From: an uncultured Bacteroidota bacterium
GTDB taxonomy: Bacteria > Bacteroidota > Bacteroidia > B-17B0 > Aurantibacillaceae
Length of the DNA: 64,000 bases
NCBI GenBank assembly: GCA_903834765.1
Contig: CAILKE010000072.1
Span: forward strand, 27,015 to 91,014
Direction of reading: 5' to 3'
Shown here: positions 9,831 to 18,344 of the stretch, piece after piece
Layout: the number at the start of each line of letters is the position of its first letter
Position numbering within the stretch: the stretch's first letter is position 1
Position numbers and translations under genes: made by a program
Notes under the pieces: model-generated
Seen by the model: only the letters and a program-made list of their open reading frames with translations
Databases searched by the model: none
Told to the model about the DNA's origin: nothing

Positions 9831-11177
9831 ATGAAAAAACTATATTGGATTATTGGAATTTGTGTTGCTCTATTAACAGGCGTTATTTCTTACAAATTTA
9901 TGAAAGGTGAAAAGCCAACGGATGTTACTACAGAAAAAGCAGCTAAGCGAAATATTATTGAAACGGTTTCTGCTAATGGAAAAATACAACCTGAAGCCGA
10001 ATTAAAAATCACCTCAGATGTTTCAGGCGAGATCGTTGAAATGCTTGTGAAAGAAGGTGAACAAGTGCAGAAAGGACAATTACTTTGCCGTATCAAACCT
10101 GATATTTATGAAAGTGCATTTGAACGTGTTAATGCTACAGTTAATAGCTCGAAAGCTAATTTAAAAACAACGATTGCTCAATTGGAGCAAGCTAAAGCTA
10201 ATTTAGCTAATGCAGAGGCTTCTTATGCTAGAAGTAAAAAATTATTTGATCAAAATGCTATTTCTCAGCAAGAGTTTGATGCATCAAAAGCAACTTTTGA
10301 ATCTTCTAAAGCAAATGTAGATGGGATTAAAGAAAGTATCAATGCTGCTGACTATAACGTAAAAAGTGTTGAGGCATCTTTAAAAGAAGCAAATACTAAT
10401 TTAGATAAAACAAAAATTTATGCACCGGTTGATGGAACTGTTTCTAAATTAAATGTAGAAAAGGGAGAAAGAATAGTTGGTGTACAAGGCTTGCAAGGAA
10501 CAGAAATATTACGTTTAGCTAACTTAAACGAAATGGAAGTAAGTGTAGAAGTGAATGAAAATGATATTATTCGTATTCATAAAAATGATACGGCCCTCAT
10601 TGAAGTTGATGCTTATATAGGTAAAAAATTTAAAGGTATTGTGACAGAAGTAGCTAATTCAGCTAATACCGTTGGCGTTTCTGTTGATCAGGTAACAAAT
10701 TTTGTAGTAAAAATTAGAATATTGAGAGAGTCTTATGCTTATTTAATTTCAGAGGTAAATTCAGCACCTTTCAGGCCAGGTATGAGTGCTAGTGTTGAAA
10801 TACAAACAAGTAGAGCTAAAGATATCATTACAGTCCCTATTCCAGCTGTAACAACACGTAATGCAGACACAACAAAAACAAAAGAACTTAACCGCGATGA
10901 AGAGCCCGAAATGACTGTTGTAGATGAAAAACAAGAAAAATTAAATAAGAAACAAGAAGAAATTAAAGAATGTATATTTATCAATAGAAATGGAATTGCT
11001 AAAATGGTTTATGTTACCACTGGCGTGCAGGATGATGATTATATTGAGATAAAAAGTGGTATCAAAATAGGTGATGAAGTTATTTCAGGTCCTTACGGTG
11101 CGGTTTCAAAATTATTGAAAGACGGCAGTAAAATAACCATCGTGGATAAGGATAAATTGTTTACAGAAAAAAAATAA
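9831..11177 (+). CDS. HlyD/RND-type periplasmic adaptor subunit
   Basis: 448 aa. One N-terminal membrane anchor (residues about 4-22) is followed by a split lipoyl/barrel-sandwich domain (first half about 40-95, second around 198-220 with KIYAPVDGTVSKLNVEKGE), a coiled-coil hairpin of Ala/Lys-rich heptads (about 95-190) and a beta-barrel. A Glu/Lys-rich insertion lies near residues 345-385. It is the partner of the TolC-family protein upstream. Adaptors of this form usually serve MacB-type ABC pumps, but no pump gene follows, so the third component must lie elsewhere. Confidence 0.9.
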   Translation: MKKLYWIIGICVALLTGVISYKFMKGEKPTDVTTEKAAKRNIIETVSANGKIQPEAELKITSDVSGEIVEMLVKEGEQVQKGQLLCRIKPDIYESAFERVNATVNSSKANLKTTIAQLEQAKANLANAEASYARSKKLFDQNAISQQEFDASKATFESSKANVDGIKESINAADYNVKSVEASLKEANTNLDKTKIYAPVDGTVSKLNVEKGERIVGVQGLQGTEILRLANLNEMEVSVEVNENDIIRIHKNDTALIEVDAYIGKKFKGIVTEVANSANTVGVSVDQVTNFVVKIRILRESYAYLISEVNSAPFRPGMSASVEIQTSRAKDIITVPIPAVTTRNADTTKTKELNRDEEPEMTVVDEKQEKLNKKQEEIKECIFINRNGIAKMVYVTTGVQDDDYIEIKSGIKIGDEVISGPYGAVSKLLKDGSKITIVDKDKLFTEKK

Positions 11178-11182
11178 ATTCG

Positions 11183-11863
11183 TTGCCATATATTTTACAC
11201 ATAGAGTCAACATCAACTGTATGTTCAGTTGCATTATCTGATAGCGACCAATTATTGACAATTAAAGAGTTAAATAATGGTTATACGCATGCTGAAAATT
11301 TACATCTATTTATTCAAGATGTTTTATTAGAGGCTTGTATTGAAGCAAAACAACTTAGTGCAATTTCTGTTAGTACTGGTCCTGGTTCATATACAGGTTT
11401 ACGAATAGGATACGCTTCAGCTAAAGGATTAGCTTACGCCTTGAATATTCCTTTAATTAGTGTGAGCACCCTACAAGCCTTAACAACTTTAGCAATAGAG
11501 CAAACAAAAGCTGATGCATTGTACTGCCCTATGATAGATGCTAGGCGAATGGAGGTTTATTATGCACTCTATAACAAGTCTCTTAAAGAAGTTCTTCCCG
11601 TAAATCCATTAATATTATCAGAAGAAAGTATAAAGCAATTTAATATAGATAAACCTATTTATTTTTTTGGCGATGGTATGCCTAAAGCAAAAGAATTACT
11701 AATCACATTGTCATCCGCATTTTTTATAGAAAATATAGTTTCCAGCGCAAAAGCATTAATTCCATTTGCTTATCAAAAATTTGTTCAGCAAGATTTTGAC
11801 GATATAGCATATGCAGAACCTATGTATTTGAAAGAATTTTATTTTGCTGTGTCTAAAAAATAA
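11183..11863 (+). CDS. tsaB: tRNA threonylcarbamoyladenosine biosynthesis protein TsaB
   Basis: 226 aa, full length for TsaB (YeaZ). It is the non-catalytic ASKHA-fold partner of TsaD in making t6A37 on ANN-decoding tRNAs. The start ILHIESTSTVCSVALSD and the signature VSTGPGSYTGLRIGYASAKG (residues about 69-88) are clear. The start codon is TTG at 11183, the only start at the right place: the stop of the adaptor gene lies 5 bp upstream and no in-frame ATG precedes the conserved N-terminus. Tight spacing suggests translation coupled to the efflux genes. Confidence 0.93.
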   Translation: MPYILHIESTSTVCSVALSDSDQLLTIKELNNGYTHAENLHLFIQDVLLEACIEAKQLSAISVSTGPGSYTGLRIGYASAKGLAYALNIPLISVSTLQALTTLAIEQTKADALYCPMIDARRMEVYYALYNKSLKEVLPVNPLILSEESIKQFNIDKPIYFFGDGMPKAKELLITLSSAFFIENIVSSAKALIPFAYQKFVQQDFDDIAYAEPMYLKEFYFAVSKK

Positions 11864-11879
11864 TTAGTTACTTTATAGC

Positions 11880-12749
11880 ATGAACAGTAAGATTGCTTTC
11901 GTTATTAACCCAAATGCAGGTGTAAAAAAGAAGATAAATATTCAAAATTTTATCATTGAGCATTTTCCAAAAGACATTCATTACGACTTTCTAATTTGGG
12001 AAGATAAAAATGACTTTGAAACTATTAAGCAACAAATCGTAAAAAACAACTATTCTATTTTAGTAGCTTGTGGTGGTGACGGAACTGTGAATCAAGTATC
12101 ATCGGTGGTTGTTAATACTCCTATAGCTTTAGGTATTTTACCATTAGGTTCTGGTAATGGTTTAGCACGAAGTAATAAAATCCCTATGGATTTAAAACAA
12201 GCTTTAGCTGTTATAGCAAAAGGTGCGGTTCGGAAAATCGATTCTGCCTTAATAAATGGTATTCCTTATTTTTGCACTGCAGGTGTTGGTTTTGATGCTT
12301 TGATAGCTAATTGTTTTGCCACTAGCACCAAACGAGGCTTAGCTACTTATATTAATACAACAATTAAAGAATTTTTTAATTATAAGTCTAATCATTACTC
12401 CATTGTAGTTGATGGCGTAAAAACAAACGTCGATGCTTTTTTAATAACTATTGCAAATGCTGGTCAATGGGGCAATGATGTTTACATAGCACCTGGAGCA
12501 AAACTAGACGATGGTTTATTAAGAGTTAGTATTTTAAAACCATTTTCAAAACGCTCTATTCCAGCTATTGGATTAAAATTATTTTTTAAAAAAATAGATA
12601 CTTCTAATCATTTTATGGCCTTAGTTGGTAAAAAAATTGAAATAGAATTTAATAACGAATTACCAGTTCATTTTGATGGTGAACCTATTTTGGTAAAAAA
12701 TAAACTCAACATTGAAGTTGTTCCTTTATCATTAAATGTAGTTTGTTAA
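11880..12749 (+). CDS. Diacylglycerol kinase-family lipid kinase
   Basis: 289 aa with the DAGK catalytic signature: INPNAG at the N-terminus, CGGDGTVNQV near residue 64 and LGILPLGSGNGLARS near residue 87. The C-terminal half (GVGFDALIA..., APGAKLDDGLLRVSIL, HFDGEP) matches the YegS/DgkB second domain. It likely phosphorylates diacylglycerol or a related lipid at the membrane. It follows tsaB by 16 bp, and its stop overlaps the convergent NRAMP-like gene by 4 bp. Confidence 0.88.
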   Translation: MNSKIAFVINPNAGVKKKINIQNFIIEHFPKDIHYDFLIWEDKNDFETIKQQIVKNNYSILVACGGDGTVNQVSSVVVNTPIALGILPLGSGNGLARSNKIPMDLKQALAVIAKGAVRKIDSALINGIPYFCTAGVGFDALIANCFATSTKRGLATYINTTIKEFFNYKSNHYSIVVDGVKTNVDAFLITIANAGQWGNDVYIAPGAKLDDGLLRVSILKPFSKRSIPAIGLKLFFKKIDTSNHFMALVGKKIEIEFNNELPVHFDGEPILVKNKLNIEVVPLSLNVVC

Positions 12750-14014
12750 GCTGTAACTAAAAAATACACTAAACCAATAGCAGCTAGAGTCATCAATATT
12801 AATGTAATAAATCCTAATGTATTTGAAAGCATAGAGTTAGTATGCTCCTTCATTATTTTTTTATTATTTGCTATATGTAAAATAATGGCAATCATAATTG
12901 GTGCTGTTAATCCATAAGAAATAGCCGAATACAATAACGCTTTAATTGGACTAATTCCAAAAAAATTGAGCGATAATCCTACTAATAAAGATATAATTAT
13001 TGAAACATAAAAAGGCTTTGCTTGATTAAATTTATTATCTAATCCAGCTTGCCAACCAAAGGTTTCTGCTAACATATAAGATTGTGAGCCAACTAAAACA
13101 GGTATAGCTAACAAACCTGTTCCTAATACCCCTAATGCAAAAATTAAATATGTAAAATTACCAGTTAAAGGTTCTAAAGCTTTAGCTGCCTGATCTACCG
13201 TATCTATCTGGGTAATTCCAGCAGGAAATAAAACGCTGCCTGCTGTTAATATGATAAAGAACATTACTAAATTTGATAGAAACATACCAATGTTAACGTC
13301 TGTCTTCATATTACTAAGAATTACTTTGTAAACAATATTTTTTTGTTTGCTATGGGCTATATCTTCTGCCTCCATAGTTGTTTGCCAAAAAAATAAATAA
13401 GGAGATATGGTCGTGCCAAGCAAGGCTACTATAATTGAAAAAAAAGCTTTATCAAATTTAAAAGTTGGAATGAATGTGTTAAAGATTACTAGACTCCAAT
13501 CTTGTTTCACCATAAATGGAACTACCATATATAGCAATAAGGAAAGGCAAAGCCATTTTAAAATGTTTGCAATTTTTTGATAAGAATAATTAATAATCAC
13601 GAATATAAGGATGGCAGTGAATACAATACAAAACGTATATATAGGAATTACAGGAATTAACATATTTGCCACAGCTCCCATTCCTTGAATGTCCGCCCCG
13701 ATATTTAAGGTAATCGCAGGGAAACTAAAAAATAACATTGTATATAATAATGTTTTAGAATAGTGTTGTTTTAATGTGACAGTTAATCCTTGAGAAGTAA
13801 CAATACCAATGCGCGCGCACATCCCTTGAACAGCTGCCATCAATGGATAAGTAAATAAGGCTGTCCATAAGGTAGAAAGACCAAACTGAGCGCCAGCTTG
13901 AGAATAGGTAGCAATTCCAGAAGGATCATCATCACTAGCTCCTGTGATTATTCCAGGCCCTAGTTGTTTCCAAAACCGAGTAAATTTATTTGATTTTTTT
14001 TTAACTGCTTTCAT
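12746..14014 (-). CDS. NRAMP-family divalent cation transporter, atypical motifs
   Basis: 422 aa, 11 or so membrane spans of the LeuT-like fold. TM1 has DDDPSGIATYSQAGAQFG where classical metal transporters have DPGN, and TM6 has TTISPYLFFWQTTMEAED where they have the A-x-M-P-H metal-binding motif. The thioether ligand that favours Mn/Fe is therefore absent, as in NRAMP-related branches thought to carry hard cations such as Mg2+ or Mn2+. The family is sure; the substrate is not. The gene is convergent with the lipid kinase, the two stop codons sharing the bases TTAA. Confidence 0.85.
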   Translation of the reverse strand: MKAVKKKSNKFTRFWKQLGPGIITGASDDDPSGIATYSQAGAQFGLSTLWTALFTYPLMAAVQGMCARIGIVTSQGLTVTLKQHYSKTLLYTMLFFSFPAITLNIGADIQGMGAVANMLIPVIPIYTFCIVFTAILIFVIINYSYQKIANILKWLCLSLLLYMVVPFMVKQDWSLVIFNTFIPTFKFDKAFFSIIVALLGTTISPYLFFWQTTMEAEDIAHSKQKNIVYKVILSNMKTDVNIGMFLSNLVMFFIILTAGSVLFPAGITQIDTVDQAAKALEPLTGNFTYLIFALGVLGTGLLAIPVLVGSQSYMLAETFGWQAGLDNKFNQAKPFYVSIIISLLVGLSLNFFGISPIKALLYSAISYGLTAPIMIAIILHIANNKKIMKEHTNSMLSNTLGFITLILMTLAAIGLVYFLVTA

Positions 14015-14114
14015 TTTAAATCGGCTTTTAAATCTAATTAAATTAAAAGCCAGAGTGAAAATAAAATCAGTGCTATTTCTTATAATGATATGTGCTTAAT
14101 ATCACTATCCGTCT

Positions 14115-15335
14115 CTAATACAACTTAAAATATGCTTTGGCTTGTAGGGCAATTTCATTGCCATAAGCTAAAGAGGCAGTAGCTGCTGGAGAAGGAGAAT
14201 TAATTACATGCATAGAATGTCCCTGATATTCAATTTTAAAATCATCTAACATATCGCCTTCTGGCCCTAAAGCCATCGCTCTAATACCACAACGAGCTGG
14301 TTCTATATCATCCATTTGTAAATCTGGAATAAGTTTACGCAAACGATTTAAAAAATAAGTTTTACTAAAGGCACCTCGATATTCATCTAATCCAAAACGC
14401 CAATGCTTTTTGAAAAATCTCCAAGTTCCTTTAAAACCAAATGCTTCAAAGGTATCTTTAAAACTAAATGCTGTTTTACTATAACCTTCTCTATCAAACA
14501 CAAATACGGCATTTGGTCCACACTCTACACCTCCTTTGATCATGCGCGTAAAATGTACGCCTAAAAAAGGAAATTGTGGATTAGGTACAGGATAAATTAA
14601 GTTCTTCACTTTGGCCCTACCCTTTTCTGTTAAGTCATAATAATCTCCTCTAAAACCTACAATTGCCGAATCGGTTTTTACATGATCCTTTTTTGTGATT
14701 CTGTCGGCTTGCAATCCAGCACATGAAATTAAATATTTGCAATTAAAAGTTCCTTTTTCAGTAACGACATCTGTATTATCTCCTTTATTAATAAAATCAA
14801 TCACTTTATGTTCTGTCAATACTTTGCTTCCATTGTTCTTTGAGTGTATTAATTCTACATACTTGCGCGCAACGTCTGTATAATCAATAATACCTGTGCA
14901 GGGCACCCAAATTCCGGCAATACCTTGGCAGTGTGGTTCAATTTCTTTGATGCGCTTTGCATCAATTATTTCAATACCTTCCACTCCATTAGCAACTCCA
15001 TTAGCAAAAACTTTATGCATATGAGCCAACTCGCTTTCTTCAGTAGCAACAATTATTTTACCACATATATCATGAGGAATATCATGTGTTTTTACAAAGT
15101 CTATTAATTCTCTACGTCCTTCAACACATTTAATAGCTTTATATGAGCCTGGTTTGTAGTAGATACCCGAATGAATAACGCCTGAGTTATGTCCTGTTTG
15201 ATGTGAAGCGACTTCTTTTTCCTTTTCTAAAACCAAGATAGTTTTTGTAGGGTGATGAGATTGCAGTTTGTAAGCGGTTGCTAAACCAACAATACCTCCT
15301 CCAACAATAATTATATCATAATGTGTTGTGCTCAT
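14115..15335 (-). CDS. lhgO: L-2-hydroxyglutarate oxidase
   Basis: 406 aa FAD-dependent oxidoreductase of the DAO family. The dinucleotide-binding motif is at residues 8-13 (IIVGGGIVGLATAYKLQ), followed by VLEKEKEVASHQTGHNSGVIHSG, which carries the GHNSGVIH signature of L-2-hydroxyglutarate dehydrogenases/oxidases. The C-terminal IEPARCGIRAMALGPEG and INSPSPAATASLAYG segments agree. It oxidises L-2-hydroxyglutarate, a metabolic side product, to 2-oxoglutarate. It is divergent from the FAH-family gene at 15465; 129 bp between them would hold both promoters. Confidence 0.93.
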   Translation of the reverse strand: MSTTHYDIIIVGGGIVGLATAYKLQSHHPTKTILVLEKEKEVASHQTGHNSGVIHSGIYYKPGSYKAIKCVEGRRELIDFVKTHDIPHDICGKIIVATEESELAHMHKVFANGVANGVEGIEIIDAKRIKEIEPHCQGIAGIWVPCTGIIDYTDVARKYVELIHSKNNGSKVLTEHKVIDFINKGDNTDVVTEKGTFNCKYLISCAGLQADRITKKDHVKTDSAIVGFRGDYYDLTEKGRAKVKNLIYPVPNPQFPFLGVHFTRMIKGGVECGPNAVFVFDREGYSKTAFSFKDTFEAFGFKGTWRFFKKHWRFGLDEYRGAFSKTYFLNRLRKLIPDLQMDDIEPARCGIRAMALGPEGDMLDDFKIEYQGHSMHVINSPSPAATASLAYGNEIALQAKAYFKLY

Positions 15336-15464
15336 TTTAAAAATTCTAAATTTGTCAAAAATACTAATTTTATAGTTGAAATTTGTGAAAGTTATAAAAG
15401 TTACAAGATGTAAAAACAGTAACTTTCTAAATTTTAAATTTTATAATTTCTAAACAAATGTAAT

Positions 15465-16076
15465 ATGAAAATAATTTGCATAGGTCGTAATTACGCAGAA
15501 CATGCTAAAGAATTAAATAATGCTATTCCTTCTGAGCCAGTATTTTTTATGAAACCTGATACGGCTTTATTAAGGGATGGCGAAGCTTTTTATTATCCTG
15601 ATTTTACAAAAGATTTGCATCACGAAATTGAAATTGTGATTAAAATAAATAAGGTAGGTAAACATATCGATCCTCAATTTGCTCATAAATATTATGATGA
15701 AATAGGACTTGGTATTGATTTCACTGCTAGAGATTTGCAATCTATTGCTAAAGAAAAAGGGTTACCTTGGGAAAAAGCAAAAGCTTTTGATGGTTCTGCA
15801 CCACTTGGTAAATTCGTTAATAAATCAACATTAGGAAATTTAGCAGATATTAATTTTGAATTAAAAATAAATGGTCAGTCTCGTCAAGTTGGAACAACAA
15901 AAGATATATTGTTTAGCTTCGATAATATCATTTCGTATGTATCAAAATTTGTGACGCTTAAAGTAGGTGATTTAATTTATACAGGAACACCATCTGGTGT
16001 AGGCCCAGTAAATATTGGAGATAAACTACAAGGATATATAAATGGCGATTTGTTTTTAGAATTTGAGGTGAAGTAA
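15465..16076 (+). CDS. Fumarylacetoacetate hydrolase-family protein (FAHD1-like)
   Basis: 203 aa, the short single-domain form of the FAH fold. Visible motifs are CIGRNYAEHAKEL, EPVFFMKPDTALL, the metal-binding HHEIEIVI segment and LIYTGTPSGVGPVNIGDKL. Enzymes of this branch act as acylpyruvate hydrolase or oxaloacetate decarboxylase; the sequence does not decide between them. It is distinct from the full-length fumarylacetoacetase at 22042. Its stop codon directly abuts that of the convergent sulfatase gene, with no intergenic base between. Confidence 0.88.
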   Translation: MKIICIGRNYAEHAKELNNAIPSEPVFFMKPDTALLRDGEAFYYPDFTKDLHHEIEIVIKINKVGKHIDPQFAHKYYDEIGLGIDFTARDLQSIAKEKGLPWEKAKAFDGSAPLGKFVNKSTLGNLADINFELKINGQSRQVGTTKDILFSFDNIISYVSKFVTLKVGDLIYTGTPSGVGPVNIGDKLQGYINGDLFLEFEVK

Positions 16077-17669
16077 TTATTCTTTAAAAAGCTTTATCGA
16101 TTTTCCAGAATTATTTAAATTTCTTAAAAAATATATACCATTAGTTAATATTGAAAAATCTTGTTTTTCAATATTTGTACCGATATAGATGATCTGTCCT
16201 AAATTATTTGTTAATTCAAATTTATTGTTTTTCAAACTTGAATCTAATAAAATAAATGATGAGAAAGGGTTAGGATAAATTTTAGCTTTGTAGGTTTGTT
16301 GTAATTCATTTATACCGACTGTTGAACTGCAAAATGAACCAGAACCAACAAGTGTTGTCATTTCTGTACACAAATAATTATAATTATTAATATCAGTTGC
16401 TGTCATAGAAGTAATTAACAAATCATTTGTTTCTAATGGATCAATTAATAAATTGTAAAATTCTTCTTTGCCATAATCAAATCTTATTAATTTGTAATCA
16501 CTATTTCTCATGGCTTTTCCATCTGCAGAATCAGTTATTAATTTAAATATTTCGCAAAAAGCCCAAGGCCTAACGCTTGTTCCAGTATTTTTAATTATAG
16601 GAAATAAACTTTTACTATCTATTGGTTTAGAACTTGGTATTTGAGTTGGCCATGCTGTGTATTTAAATAAATCTAATACAGTTGCAAAAATATCAGTTGT
16701 GTTAACTAATGCATCACTAGTTCTTCCCTGATTTACAACTGACGGTCCTGCTATTATAAAAGGTACATGCACTCCGTATTGATAAACAGTTCCTTTTGCT
16801 TTAGTTAAATCAGCTATTTGTGCGGTTCGAGCAGTTTGACCATTATCACCTATAAAAATAACATCAGTGCTATCCATTTTATGCATCACACTCAACGAGT
16901 CAAATAATCTTCCAATTTCAGTATCCATTGCTTGTACCATAGCTTTAAAATAAGCTTTTGGATTAGCATTAATATTTGGTGTTGTTCCCGATAATGTTGT
17001 AAATGTGTGTAAAGCCAAAGGTGGTAAATGCAAAGGTTCGTGAGGCGCATTAAATGCTAACCATAAAAAAAAGGGTTGTGATGGATTTAATGATTTTAAC
17101 CAAGAGATTGAATTATTTACATTTTCAGTTGTTGCATAATTTGTGCAGTTGCTTGCTACGCCATTAGTATATTTAGTCCAATTTGTATAACTAGGTAATT
17201 GACCTATAAATGGACCTTCAAAGCGATCGTAACCCATTATATTTGGATTTAATAAATTAGAAGCTGGAGCAGGCTGATGTAAATGCCACTTACCAATATC
17301 GGCTTTTGCAATATTTGAATTATATTTTTTAAGTAACCGAGGAATCGTTATTTCTGATGTATCTAATTGATTAGATCCTCCAGTTCCACCTACAATCCCT
17401 CCCACTCCGGTTCTAAAACTGTACCTACCTGTTAATATCCCTGATCGAGTTGCTGAGCAAACTGGATTTGACATCGCGTTTTTAAAACGGACTCCTTTAC
17501 TTAATAATGATTTTATGTTTGGAACATAAACTGTATCAGGTCCAACATCTTCATTATAACTAAAATAATCAGTTCCTAAATCATCAGCAATAATTAATAA
17601 TACATTACGTTGAGAAAAAATACTTGAAGTAAAAATAAATATATAGCAGGCAACAAATAAAGCTTTCAT
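16077..17669 (-). CDS. Secreted sulfatase with T9SS sorting domain
   Basis: 530 aa with signal peptide (residues 1-20). The alkaline-phosphatase-fold sulfatase N-terminus NVLLIIADDLG supplies metal-binding aspartates. The formylglycine site is Cys71-Ser-Ala-Thr-Arg75 (C-x-A-x-R), followed by SGILTGRYSFRTG. IGKWHLH, AFNAPHEPLHLP and FIGDNGQ match later sulfatase motifs. The last 80 residues (YPNPFSSFILLDSS ... GIYFLRN) are a type A sorting domain, so the protein is probably exported through the type IX system. Substrate unknown. It follows the redoxin gene by 20 bp in an apparent operon with the multicopper oxidase. Confidence 0.9.
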   Translation of the reverse strand: MKALFVACYIFIFTSSIFSQRNVLLIIADDLGTDYFSYNEDVGPDTVYVPNIKSLLSKGVRFKNAMSNPVCSATRSGILTGRYSFRTGVGGIVGGTGGSNQLDTSEITIPRLLKKYNSNIAKADIGKWHLHQPAPASNLLNPNIMGYDRFEGPFIGQLPSYTNWTKYTNGVASNCTNYATTENVNNSISWLKSLNPSQPFFLWLAFNAPHEPLHLPPLALHTFTTLSGTTPNINANPKAYFKAMVQAMDTEIGRLFDSLSVMHKMDSTDVIFIGDNGQTARTAQIADLTKAKGTVYQYGVHVPFIIAGPSVVNQGRTSDALVNTTDIFATVLDLFKYTAWPTQIPSSKPIDSKSLFPIIKNTGTSVRPWAFCEIFKLITDSADGKAMRNSDYKLIRFDYGKEEFYNLLIDPLETNDLLITSMTATDINNYNYLCTEMTTLVGSGSFCSSTVGINELQQTYKAKIYPNPFSSFILLDSSLKNNKFELTNNLGQIIYIGTNIEKQDFSILTNGIYFLRNLNNSGKSIKLFKE

Positions 17670-17689
17670 AAACGACGATGTTAAAAAAA

Positions 17690-18304
17690 TTATTTTCTTA
17701 AATATATTTGACAGCCTATTGATTTCGTTTCTCTTTCAGTGACTTCTTTACCATTTAGTAATTCTTCAACAGCATTGGATACAAAATGAGTTTTTACTTT
17801 TTCGGGTTCCATACCATTGTCGTCAATTGCGCCATTATATTTTACAATCCAATTTCCATTTATTTTCCAAATAACGAAAGCATGAGGTGTTTTTTGAGCC
17901 TTAAAATTTTTTGCAACAACTTGAGTTCCGTCAAATAAATAAGGAAAATTAAAATGTTCCTTATTTGATTTCTGTCGCATTTTCCTATAGGTGTCTTCTT
18001 CGTAGCTAATTGTGTCCGTTGAACTAATGGCAATTAAAGGAACCCCTAATGCTTTGTATTTTGAATTCATTTCATTAAATCTTTGTGGATACAATTTAGC
18101 AAACGGACAATGATTACAAGTAAAAATGATAATGAAGCCTTTAGCATCAGGATAATTACTTAATGACACTTGTTTTCCATCTATATTTTGTAATTTAAAA
18201 TCAGTAACAATTTGTTCATTATCAGCATTAGTATAACCACAAACCATTGCGGATGATAAAACTACAACGACAAATATTATTATTTTATTAAATACAAATT
18301 TCAT
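17690..18304 (-). CDS. Exported thioredoxin-fold (AhpC/TSA-type) protein
   Basis: About 204 aa from the ATG at 18304 (MKFVFNK); the open frame reaches 18331, but the residues before this ATG do not fit a signal peptide. A hydrophobic export signal ends near CGYTNA. The body has the redoxin fold: KGFIIIFTCNHCPFAKLYPQRF carries a C-x-x-C active site (CNHC), FPYLFDGTQVVAKNFKAQKTPHAFVI follows, and an early cis-Pro (TP) is present. This is the peroxiredoxin-like branch common in Bacteroidota. It lies between a multicopper oxidase and a sulfatase, perhaps helping with oxidative folding or redox balance of these exported proteins. Confidence 0.82.
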   Translation of the reverse strand: MKFVFNKIIIFVVVVLSSAMVCGYTNADNEQIVTDFKLQNIDGKQVSLSNYPDAKGFIIIFTCNHCPFAKLYPQRFNEMNSKYKALGVPLIAISSTDTISYEEDTYRKMRQKSNKEHFNFPYLFDGTQVVAKNFKAQKTPHAFVIWKINGNWIVKYNGAIDDNGMEPEKVKTHFVSNAVEELLNGKEVTERETKSIGCQIYLRK

Positions 18305-18344
18305 ATACATTTTAATTAAAAAAATGATCACGAAAGAATTGACA

